Source of the DNA: Streptomyces sp. ICC1
Lineage (GTDB): Bacteria; Actinomycetota; Actinomycetes; Streptomycetales; Streptomycetaceae
Reading direction: 5' to 3'
Assembly: GCF_003287935.1 (NCBI RefSeq)
Contig: NZ_CP030287.1
Span: 7,510,869-7,574,868 of the forward strand
DNA: 64,000 bases
Positions 57,331-64,000 of this stretch are shown here, in pieces. Position 1 is the first letter of the stretch, and each line of letters opens with the position of its first letter. The translations under genes were made by a program, and so were the position numbers. The notes beneath the pieces are model-generated. The model had not been told where the DNA came from. It did no database searches and saw nothing but the letters and a program-made list of their open reading frames with translations.

Positions 57331-58478
57331 GGCGCCACGGCGGGAAGGCCTACGCGCACGGCCTGGTGCTCGGCAAGTTCTATCCGCCGCACGCCGGCCA
57401 CCACCACCTGGTGCGCACCGCCCAGGACCAGTGCGAGCGGCTGACCGTGCTGGTGTGCGCCTCCTCGGTGGAGTCGGTGCCGCTCGCCGACCGGGTCGCC
57501 TGGATGCGCGAGGCGCACCCCGGTGCCGATGTCGTGGGCGCGGTCGACGACATCCCGGTCGACCTGCACGACCCGGAGGTCTGGGAGGCCCACATGGCGA
57601 TCTTCCGCGGCGCGGTGGGCCGCAGGGTCGACGCCGTCTTCACCTCGGAGGAGTACGGGAGCGAGCTCGCCCGGCGGTTCGGGGCCGAGGCGGTCTGCGT
57701 CGACCGGGAGCGCACCCTCTTCCCGGTGTCCGGGACGGCGGTACGGGCGGACCCGGTCGGGAACTGGGAGTTCCTGGGGCCGGCCGTACGGGCCGCGCTG
57801 ACCCGGCGGATCGTCGTGCTCGGGGCCGAGTCCACCGGGACGACGACGCTGTCGCGGGCGCTGGCGGCCCACTGGCGGCGCCGGGGCGGGGTGTGGAGCA
57901 CGACGGGCTGGGTCGCGGAGTACGGCCGGCGCTACAGCGAGGAGCGGCTCGCCGCGGCGCGCGCGGCGGACCCGGCGGCGACCTGGGCCGATGTGGCCTT
58001 CACCTCGGAGGAGTTCCCGGTGATCGCACGGCGGCAGGACGCGGAGGAGGAGCGGGCGGCCCGGCTGGGATCGCCGGTGCTCTTCTGCGACACCGACTCC
58101 TTCGCCACCGGCATCTGGCACGAGCGGTACACCGGCGGGCGCAGCGAGGAGGTCGAGCGGATCGCCGCGGGCACGCACCGGGACCTGTACGTGCTCACCG
58201 ACCACGCGGACGTGCCCTTCGAGGACGACGGGCTGCGCGACGGACCGCAGCTGAGGCCGTGGATGACCGGCCGGTTCCGGGAGGAGCTGGAGCGGACCGG
58301 CAGGCGCTTCCTGGTGGTGCGCGGGGACCGGGAGGCGCGGCTGGCCGCGGCCGCGGCGGCCGTGGACGAACTGCTCGCGGAGGGCCGGCACTTCGCGGAC
58401 CCGCTGCCGGAGCGGGTACGGGTACGGGATCCGCTGCCGGGGCAGGCGCGCGGCCGGGCACGGGAGCGGAGCCGATGA
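57327..58478 (+). CDS. nadR: NadR-like bifunctional NMN adenylyltransferase / nicotinamide riboside kinase
   Basis: GTG 57327 overlaps the pnuC stop. The product is 383 residues without the N-terminal HTH of enteric NadR. The adenylyltransferase domain (1-155) has LGKFYPPHAGHHHL and FPVSGTAVR. The kinase domain begins at about 160 with VVLGAESTGTTTLSRAL, where the Walker A lysine position (172) is Thr. It continues with WVAEYGRRY and VLFCDTDSFATGIW. If the kinase is active it must bind ATP without the usual Lys, or use another lysine. The role is to phosphorylate incoming nicotinamide riboside and adenylate NMN to NAD. The C-terminus is Arg-rich. Confidence 0.9.
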   Translation: MRRHGGKAYAHGLVLGKFYPPHAGHHHLVRTAQDQCERLTVLVCASSVESVPLADRVAWMREAHPGADVVGAVDDIPVDLHDPEVWEAHMAIFRGAVGRRVDAVFTSEEYGSELARRFGAEAVCVDRERTLFPVSGTAVRADPVGNWEFLGPAVRAALTRRIVVLGAESTGTTTLSRALAAHWRRRGGVWSTTGWVAEYGRRYSEERLAAARAADPAATWADVAFTSEEFPVIARRQDAEEERAARLGSPVLFCDTDSFATGIWHERYTGGRSEEVERIAAGTHRDLYVLTDHADVPFEDDGLRDGPQLRPWMTGRFREELERTGRRFLVVRGDREARLAAAAAAVDELLAEGRHFADPLPERVRVRDPLPGQARGRARERSR

Positions 58479-59269
58479 GCCGTGACACCGGCACCGGTGA
58501 GGACGCCGGCGGCGGCCGCGGTGGCGGCGCCGCGGGCGGCTACGACCCGTACGCCTTCGAGCCGTTCGCGGTGACCGTCGACCTCGCCGTCTTCACCGTC
58601 CGCGGCGGCACCCTGCACGTGCTGCTGATCCGGCGCGGGCAGGAACCGTACGCGGGCGCCTGGGCGCTCCCCGGCGGCTTCGTGCTGCCCCGGGAATCCG
58701 CCGAGAGCGCCGCCCGCCGCGAACTGGCCGAGGAGACCGGCCTGGCGGCCGGCCTGGTCGACGCCCTGCACCTGGACCAGCTGCGCACCTACAGCGAACC
58801 GGACCGGGACCCCCGGATGCGGGTCGTCTCGGTGGCCTTCACCGCGCTCGTCCCCGACCTGCCCGAACCGGCGGCCGGGGGCGGCGGGGACGCCGACCGG
58901 GCCCGCCTCCCCCACCGGCACCCAGCGGGCCCGTCGGCGGGCCTGGCCTTCGACCACGCGCGGATCCTGGCGGACGCCCGGGAGCGGGTCGGCGCGAAGC
59001 TGGAGTACAGCTGCCTGGCCACCGCCTTCTGCCCGCCCGAGTTCACCCTCGGCGAGCTCCAGGCCGTCTACGAGACCGTCTGGACCACCGCCCTGGACCG
59101 CCCCAACTTCCGCCGCAAGGTGCTGGCCACGCCCGGTTTCGTCGAGGCCGTGCCCGGAGCCGCCCGGCTCACCGGCGGCCGCGGCAAACCGGCCGCGCTC
59201 TACCGGCCCGGGCCGGCGACCACCCTGCACCCGCCCCTGCTCCGCCCTACGGAAGGACACACACGATGA
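58475..59269 (+). CDS. nrtR: NrtR-like Nudix-domain transcriptional regulator
   Basis: ATG 58475 overlaps the nadR-like stop (ATGA). The product is 264 residues. After a Gly-rich start, the Nudix-like fold carries ALPGGFVLPRESAESAARRELAEETGLAA, close to the Nudix box. The C-terminal winged helix (LEYSCLATAFCPPEFTLGELQAVYETVWTTALDRPNFRRKVLATPGFVE) is diagnostic of NrtR, which senses ADP-ribose or NAD metabolites and represses NAD genes. A low-complexity insertion (about residues 128-150, PAAGGGGDADRARLPHRHP) interrupts the Nudix part. It should bind the 56679 palindrome. Confidence 0.91.
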   Translation: MSRDTGTGEDAGGGRGGGAAGGYDPYAFEPFAVTVDLAVFTVRGGTLHVLLIRRGQEPYAGAWALPGGFVLPRESAESAARRELAEETGLAAGLVDALHLDQLRTYSEPDRDPRMRVVSVAFTALVPDLPEPAAGGGGDADRARLPHRHPAGPSAGLAFDHARILADARERVGAKLEYSCLATAFCPPEFTLGELQAVYETVWTTALDRPNFRRKVLATPGFVEAVPGAARLTGGRGKPAALYRPGPATTLHPPLLRPTEGHTR

Positions 59270-60285
59270 CCACGACCGCGAAGCGGGCCGCGACCGGCGC
59301 CCTGCTCGGACTGGCCCTGGGGGACGCCCTCGGCTTCCCCACGGAGTTCAACGACGTGCCGGGGATCCTGGCCAAGACGGGCCCCTGGCGGTCCATGGAG
59401 CTGCCCCGCCCGGCGATCGTCACGGACGACACCCAGATGACGCTGGCCTTCGCCCGGGGGATACGGACCGCCGCGGACCGCGGCCCGGTGGGCCCGCTGC
59501 GGCTCGCGCGGCCGGTCCGGGAGGAGTTCGTCGACTGGTACCACTCCCCGGACAACAACCGGGCCCCGGGCAACACCTGCCTGAAGGCCTGCAGCCTGCT
59601 GAACCTGCCCGAGCGGGACTGGCGCGACGCCAGCCAGCTCGGCTCCAAGGGCTGCGGCGCGAACATGCGGGTGGCGCCGGCCGGGCTGGTGCCCGGCTGG
59701 ACGGAGGAGGAGCGGGCGGGCGCCGCCCAGCTCCAGTCGGCCCTCACCCACGGCCACCCGACGGCGCTGGCCGCCTCGGACCTGACGGCCCGCGCGGTGT
59801 TCCTGCTGGCCAGGGGCACCGAGGTGACCGGGCTGGTCGGGCAGCTGCGCTCGTACGCCCTGGAGAACCGCACCCGCTACCACGAGCACTGGCTCGGCGA
59901 CCTGTGGACGCGCACGGCGTCGGACGTCTCGGCGGAGTCCTTCATGGCGCGCGGCTGGGACGAGTGCCTGGGCGTCCTGGACCGCCTCGCGGCCGCCCTG
60001 CGCAGCCCCTCCCCGGAGACGGACCCCTGCCTGACGACGGGCGACGGCTGGATCGCCGAGGAGGCCCTGGCCACGGCCCTCCAGTGCTTCCTGCTCTTCC
60101 CGGAGGAACCGCTCCTGGCCCTGCGCCGCGCGGCCTGCACGAAGGGCGACTCCGACTCCATCGCCTGCCTGGCCGGCGCCTTCGCGGGCGCCCACCTCGG
60201 CGCGGACGTCTGGCCCCGCGAGTGGGAGGGCCGCATCGAGTACCGCGCCGAACTCCTCGCCTTCGGCGCCCTCTGGGACGCGTGA
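59266..60285 (+). CDS. ADP-ribosylglycohydrolase (DraG-like)
   Basis: ATG 59266 overlaps the nrtR stop. The 339-residue enzyme has the ADP-ribosyl-hydrolase metal motifs: GALLGLALGDALGFP and VTDDTQMTLAFARG at the N-terminus, and CTKGDSDSIACLAGAFAGAHLG near the C-terminus, whose aspartates bind two Mg. It removes ADP-ribose from proteins or nucleic acids or hydrolyses free ADP-ribose derivatives. Its place in the NAD operon links NAD synthesis with recycling of ADP-ribose. Confidence 0.92.
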   Translation: MTTTAKRAATGALLGLALGDALGFPTEFNDVPGILAKTGPWRSMELPRPAIVTDDTQMTLAFARGIRTAADRGPVGPLRLARPVREEFVDWYHSPDNNRAPGNTCLKACSLLNLPERDWRDASQLGSKGCGANMRVAPAGLVPGWTEEERAGAAQLQSALTHGHPTALAASDLTARAVFLLARGTEVTGLVGQLRSYALENRTRYHEHWLGDLWTRTASDVSAESFMARGWDECLGVLDRLAAALRSPSPETDPCLTTGDGWIAEEALATALQCFLLFPEEPLLALRRAACTKGDSDSIACLAGAFAGAHLGADVWPREWEGRIEYRAELLAFGALWDA

Positions 60286-60288
60286 GCG

Positions 60289-60444
60289 GTGCTGGACGCC
60301 CTGAGCACCGACCTGACGTCCGTCGTCGAGGAGCAGCCCGACCCGCTGCTCTTCGCGACGGTGTCCGGCGCCCACCTGTACGGCTTCCCGTCCCGCAACT
60401 CCGACGTCGACCTGCGCGGAGCGCAGCCGTTAGCCGAGGGCTGA
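60289..60444 (+). pseudogene. nucleotidyltransferase (PF10127-like), truncated after 47 residues
   Basis: GTG 60289, three bases after the hydrolase stop, starts a typical nucleotidyltransferase opening: LDALSTDLTSVVEEQPDPLLFATVSGAHLYGFPSRNSDVDLRGA, with the G-S-x-LYGF-x-S-x-S-D-x-D active-site pattern. At about 60425 the homology stops and the frame ends after four unrelated residues, in the 3' end of an oppositely oriented gene of the same family. Relatives are some 250 residues long, so four fifths are missing. Confidence 0.82.
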
Positions 60445-61137
60445 GGTGTGGCGGGTGCGGTGGAGGAAGTCTTCGATGCGGGGGAGGTCCGGGGATTCGG
60501 GGGGGGGGGTCGTGGTGAGAGCCGACTCGGATTCCGTCACCAGGCGGGTCATCCAGGCGTCGACCTCGTCCCAGGTGAGCTCGCCGCGGCGGACCGCGAG
60601 GAGGCGGTCGCGGTAGGGGCCCGCGTCGATCACCAGGTGGCCCGTGCGCAGCAGGTCGCGGCAGGACAGGAGCAGCCGCAGCAGGTGCATGGCGTGCTTC
60701 CAGCGCGGGGCGCCGTGGTTGCGGAGGTCTCCGAGGAGTTTGCCGCGCTGGGAGACCGCGTACCGGCTGAAGGTCGTGTGGGCCAGGCGGGAGAGGAACG
60801 CCCCTCGGAGTGAGAGGAGTTCCTCTCCGACCGGGGTGAGGTGTTCCACGACGGGGGAGTGCAGGCACTCCAGGATGTTCGGGTTCGCTCGCAGGGCGAG
60901 CTCGCAGAAGCGTTCCAGCTCCCACGAGAACTGCTCCTCCCGCGGCCCGTCCACGTGCGTCGGCGGCTTCTGGAAGCCCCAGAACAGCGGTGTGGGGGCG
61001 AGGTAGACACCGCGCCGGTCGGTGTCGCTCGCCTCCGTCGCCAGGCCGAACGCCCGCGAACCCATCACGCACGAGTAGATCGTGTGGTCCCTGACCAGGG
61101 TGAGTTCGAGCGGCGCGGGCGTCGGCGTGTCGTTCAT
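60430..61137 (-). CDS. nucleotidyltransferase (PF10127/RlaP-like)
   Basis: The product is 235 residues. The active-site pattern is YSCVMGSRAFGLATEASDTDRRGVYLAP, with two aspartates for metal binding, and FSWELERFCELALRANPNILECLHSP follows, as in the predicted nucleotidyltransferases linked to RNA repair (RlaP). A poly-G run at 60501-60511 encodes consecutive prolines (TTTPPPESPD). Its opposite orientation to the truncated relative at 60289 is unexpected, as these two usually run the same way after the ADP-ribosylglycohydrolase; an inversion or a mis-join is likely at its 3' end. Confidence 0.87.
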   Translation of the reverse strand: MNDTPTPAPLELTLVRDHTIYSCVMGSRAFGLATEASDTDRRGVYLAPTPLFWGFQKPPTHVDGPREEQFSWELERFCELALRANPNILECLHSPVVEHLTPVGEELLSLRGAFLSRLAHTTFSRYAVSQRGKLLGDLRNHGAPRWKHAMHLLRLLLSCRDLLRTGHLVIDAGPYRDRLLAVRRGELTWDEVDAWMTRLVTESESALTTTPPPESPDLPRIEDFLHRTRHTSALG

Positions 61138-61165
61138 TTCGTCAGACTAGGCAAGCGGGTCAGTC

Positions 61166-61630
61166 CTAGGCGAGCGAGATTTCGCCCGCCGGGGAGACGG
61201 TGATCTTCTGTTCCGCCAGCGGCTTGGTGGCCGGGCCGTGGGCCACCGCGCCGTCCGCCACCTTGAACTTGCTGCCGTGGCACGGGCAGTCGATGGTGCC
61301 GTCCGCCACCTTGTTCACGAGGCAGCCCTGGTGCGTGCACACCGCCGTGAAGCAGCGGAAGGAGCCCGCCGTCGGCTGGGTGACGACCAGTTTCTCGTCC
61401 TTGAGGACCGTGCCGCCGCCCACCGGTACGTCCGAGGACTTGAGCAGGGCCTTCTTCGTCGCGTCCGGGGCCGACGAGGCGGAGGAGGACGCGGCCCCGC
61501 TGGGCGCGCTGCCGCCCTCGGCCTTCGGCTTTTCCTCGGCTCCGCCGCACGCGGTGAGCACACCTCCTGCCAGGGCGCTCGCGCCGACAGCCAGGACAGT
61601 GCGCCGGGCGGTGCGGGTGGGGTCGCTCAT
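61166..61630 (-). CDS. Tat-exported Rieske [2Fe-2S] lipoprotein
   Basis: ATG 61630 gives 154 residues. The signal has twin arginines (TARRTVLAVGASALAGGVLTACGG) and a lipobox ending at Cys, so it is folded in the cytoplasm, exported by Tat and lipidated. A Ser/Ala linker precedes the Rieske domain with both cluster motifs, CTHQGC and CPCHGS. It would carry electrons at the outer membrane face; no partner oxidase lies beside it. GGAGATC upstream is the likely ribosome binding site. Confidence 0.92.
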   Translation of the reverse strand: MSDPTRTARRTVLAVGASALAGGVLTACGGAEEKPKAEGGSAPSGAASSSASSAPDATKKALLKSSDVPVGGGTVLKDEKLVVTQPTAGSFRCFTAVCTHQGCLVNKVADGTIDCPCHGSKFKVADGAVAHGPATKPLAEQKITVSPAGEISLA

Positions 61631-61713
61631 GAGATCTCCTCGGGTAGTGCGGGGGCTGGCGAGAGGCATCCTGGCCTGCGACGGGCCTCAGGGAAACCCT
61701 GCCACGCGGCCGA

Positions 61714-62292
61714 TCAGCCCTCCGGCGGCCAGGGAGCCAGTCGGGCGGGGCCGCCGGGGGTGCGTACGACCTCCCACACGCGGACCACGGCGTCCCGGTT
61801 CAACGGCCCGTGGACGTGGGGGTAGCGGGCTCCGGCCTCACCCTCCCGGCGGACCCGCGAGGTCAGGGCCGACTCGTCCAGTTCCACGGCGAGCAGGGTT
61901 CCCCGTACGCCGGTGTAGTGGGAGGCGGCGATCGCCAGGGCGGTCCCGGGATCCGCCGAACAGTGCACGAAACCCTCGGAGTCGAGCGAGGGCGGGGCGT
62001 ACGGGGGGGCGGGGGCGGAGAACTGAGGGTCGACCGTGAGGCGTCGAACGCCCAGCGGTTCGGCGAGGGCACGCAGGGCGGGCTCGGAGAGCCTGATCCA
62101 GTTCTGGTCGGCACCCAGGGTGGCGGTGAGCCGCTTCTCGGAGGTGAAGCCGACCGCCGTGCGCTCCCCGGGCGGGGTGCGGAAGAAGCGGGCCGAGCAG
62201 CCCGCGGGTCCCGGCCGGACGGGGACGTAGAGAGGTCCGGCCGGGACGGGTTCGGAAGGCTCGGGGTCCTCGGGGTGTGCTGCCGTAGGCAT
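61714..62292 (-). CDS. SAV_915-like domain fused to a DUF952 domain
   Basis: The product is 192 residues. Residues 1-95 resemble the SAV_915/SseB-like family (PLYVPVRPGPAGCSARFFRTP, RTAVGFTSEKRLTATLG, LRALAEPLGVRRLTVDPQ). Residues about 97-192 are a DUF952 domain (PYAPPSLDSEGFVHCSADPG, YPHVHGPLNRDAVVRVWEV) lacking its first strand and helix (about 20 residues). The join falls near 62000 in a run of G. I know both as separate small Streptomyces proteins, so this in-frame fusion may be a deletion product or an assembly join rather than a genuine two-domain protein. Confidence 0.65.
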   Translation of the reverse strand: MPTAAHPEDPEPSEPVPAGPLYVPVRPGPAGCSARFFRTPPGERTAVGFTSEKRLTATLGADQNWIRLSEPALRALAEPLGVRRLTVDPQFSAPAPPYAPPSLDSEGFVHCSADPGTALAIAASHYTGVRGTLLAVELDESALTSRVRREGEAGARYPHVHGPLNRDAVVRVWEVVRTPGGPARLAPWPPEG

Positions 62293-62462
62293 GGTGTTCC
62301 TCCTGGTGGGGAGCGTGCGACGGCGCTCCGGCGGGACGGCCGGGGCGCGCTTCGGCGAAGGTATGCCCGTCGGCCGGGGATAGCCCCCTCCGCTGACGCA
62401 TGTTTGACGCGCTTTCCCGGACCGCTGACGCGATGTTGACGGGGTCCTTGCGGAACCGGACG

Positions 62463-63670
62463 TCAGAGGTCGGAGAGCCGGGCCTCCTCCAGGTCCAGCG
62501 AGGGCTGGAGCCGGCGGCGGGTGGTGTCGCTGATGCGGTGGTCGTCGTAGAGGCGCTGGAGTTCGGCGGCCTCCTTGTCGATCAGGTCGCTGCGCAGCTG
62601 GCGGTAGACCTGGTCGGCGGACTCGTACGGTCCCTCGTCGTCGCCGAGCCGGTCCTGGGCGTGGTCGCGGCGGGCGTGCAGGGCGCGGCGGAGGCGGTCG
62701 AGGACCGCCTCGGGCGCGGCTTCGAGTCCGGAGGTTCGTCCAGGCGGCGCAGTCCCGCTTCGGCGAGGCTCAGCCGCGCGCCGGTCTCCTCGCGTTCGGT
62801 GTGGTCCGGTTCGAGGGCTATCCCGGAGCGGCGTACGACCGGGGCGAGGGTGAAGCCCTGGACGACGAGGGTGACGACCACGACGGAGGAGGTCAGCACC
62901 GAGGTCAGCACCAGGACCAGCGGGCGCTGGGCCAGGGCAGTGCCGTCGGCGGCGGCTACGGGGATGGACAGGGCCGCTGCCAGCGGCATGACACCCCGGG
63001 TGCCCGCCCACGACAGGACGGCGGGCACCCGCCAGTCGGTCCTGTCCCGTGTGGCCTTCCGCTGGAACAGGGCCGACAGGGGGAAGACCCACAGCGCGCG
63101 TACGGCGATGAGCGTGCCGGCCAGGGCGAGTGCGTAGAGCGGCCAGAGCCGGTTCTCGTCGCCCAGCTCGCGGATGAGGCCCGGCAGGGAGAGCCCGATC
63201 AGGCTGAACACGACGCTTTCGAGGAGGAACACCACGGTGCCGTAGACGGCGTGCAGTTGGAGGCGGATGCGGGCGCTGGTGAGGCGGTCGCCGCTGCCGC
63301 CCATCACGACGCCCGCCACGACCACGGAGGTGACGCCGGAGGTGTGGGCCGTCTCGGCCAGGACGTAGGCGGCGTACGGGGTGACGAGCGCGATCGCGGT
63401 TTCCAGTACCGGGTCCTGGGTGCGGCGCCGGATCAGCACCACGACGCCGGCGACCGCGGCCCCGATCAGAGTGCCTCCTCCCGCGAGCAGGGCGAACTCG
63501 CCGCCCGCGCTTCCCCACGAGACCGTGGAGGACGCGACCGCGACGCTCACCGCGACCCGGAAGAGGACGAGGGAGGTGGCGTCGTTGAACAGGCTCTCGG
63601 CCTGCACCATGACCTGGATCCTGGGCGGCAGTGCGAGGCGCCGGCCGAGCGCGGTGACCGCAAAACGGGC
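62463..63670 (-). pseudogene. CPA1-type Na+/H+ antiporter, N-terminus replaced and C-terminus frameshifted
   Basis: The membrane part is clear from [38 protein letters not shown] (with the ND ion-binding motif) through [17 protein letters not shown], about nine helices. Two defects are seen. Upstream of AVTALGRR the usual TDPV motif and three or four preceding helices are absent and the frame comes from a thioredoxin reductase. Near 62738 a one-base deletion shifts the frame; restored, the protein continues [26 protein letters not shown] to a normal end at TGA 62463 (RLQPSLDLEEARLSDL). As written neither frame encodes a complete antiporter. Confidence 0.82.
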
Positions 63671-64000
63671 GGTGTCGCCGCCGCCAGCCACGACGATATC
63701 GCGGTCGCGGAAGAAGGCCCCGTCGCAGGTGGCGCACCAGGAGACGCCGCAGCCGGAGAGCTCTTCCTCCTTGGGCAGGCCCAGTTTGCGGCAGCCGGAG
63801 CCGGTCGCGATGATCGCCGTCGTCGCGCGGTGGACGGTGCCCTCGGAGTCGGTGACGGTCTTGATGTCGCCGGTCAGGGCGACGGAGAGATGTCGTTGTC
63901 GATCATCTCGGCGTCGATTGTTCGGCCTGGGCCCGCATGCTCTCCATGAGGACCGGGCCGTCGATGCCCTGGGGGAAGCCGGGGAAGCTCTCGACCTCGG
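63671..64000 (-). pseudogene. trxB: thioredoxin reductase fragment, decayed, running off the window
   Basis: The minus strand from the window edge reads [25 protein letters not shown], then two single-base deletions within about 30 bases (near 63897 and 63929), then [27 protein letters not shown], the redox motif [14 protein letters not shown] and the NADPH-binding start [10 protein letters not shown]. There it switches into the antiporter. Cys appears where Tyr and Arg are usual ([15 protein letters not shown]). The rest of the NADPH domain is missing. Several independent lesions suggest a decayed copy or a poorly covered contig end. Confidence 0.8.

Overview
This 64 kb window is high-GC actinobacterial DNA with the codon usage and gene set of a Streptomyces chromosome. 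Supporting signs are the divergent tam/tamR pair, the rpfB-rsmA-ispE-acyltransferase-ABC-F run, scpA-scpB-rluB, GTGA/ATGA translational overlaps throughout, a GH64 glucanase with a LacI-controlled sugar ABC operon, and DUF5937, DUF2330 and SAV_915 family proteins. No tRNA, rRNA or CRISPR array was seen.

Layout. 0-10 kb: a small membrane protein, a gene fragment, then a CHAT/TPR protease-like gene that is broken three ways, including by a complete Tn3-family transposon (4398-9567; 38-bp inverted repeats, 5-bp target duplication, frameshifted transposase, histidine phosphatase passenger, palindromic putative res site, serine resolvase with a long C-terminal tail). A DUF4097-like gene follows, coupled to the CHAT stop. 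10-18.5 kb: a beta-glucoside/glucan uptake and hydrolysis locus (GH1, two permeases, lipoprotein, LacI regulator with operator-like palindromes, GH64 glucanase, orphan CBM6 fragment). 18.5-26 kb: threonine-aldolase-like enzyme, ArsR-type regulator, secreted M28 aminopeptidase, methyltransferase, two-component pair. 26-35.6 kb: PH-domain membrane protein, rpfB, rsmA, ispE, acyltransferase, ABC-F protein, PQQ-propeller membrane protein. 35.6-42.6 kb: a mosaic of fragments, then an organophosphonate locus (permease, ATPase, HAD phosphatase, GntR regulator, TmpB-like HD oxygenase, TmpA-like 2OG oxygenase). 42.7-53.3 kb: DUF2330 protein, PAP2 phosphatase, fatty acid desaturase with TetR regulator, VOC protein, tam/tamR, two LuxR-type regulators, galE, a second PQQ-propeller protein. 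53.4-60.4 kb: scpA-scpB-rluB, then an NAD salvage and turnover operon (pnuC, nadR-like, NrtR-like, ADP-ribosylglycohydrolase, truncated nucleotidyltransferase) behind a perfect 13-bp inverted repeat. 60.4-64 kb: inverted nucleotidyltransferase, Rieske protein, SAV_915/DUF952 fusion, and an antiporter joined in frame to a decayed thioredoxin reductase.

Assembly caution. At 27289-27328 the sequence reads as an Illumina Nextera (Tn5 mosaic-end) adapter with an index, sitting exactly where a gene loses its N-terminus. Several other joins (about 1107, 18540, 35850-36245, 53300, 60425, 62000, 63670) fuse or truncate unrelated genes, and four genes carry single-base frameshifts. Some or all of these are likely assembly artefacts, so gene order across these points should not be trusted without read-level checking. 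The Tn3 insertion, by contrast, has exact biological ends.
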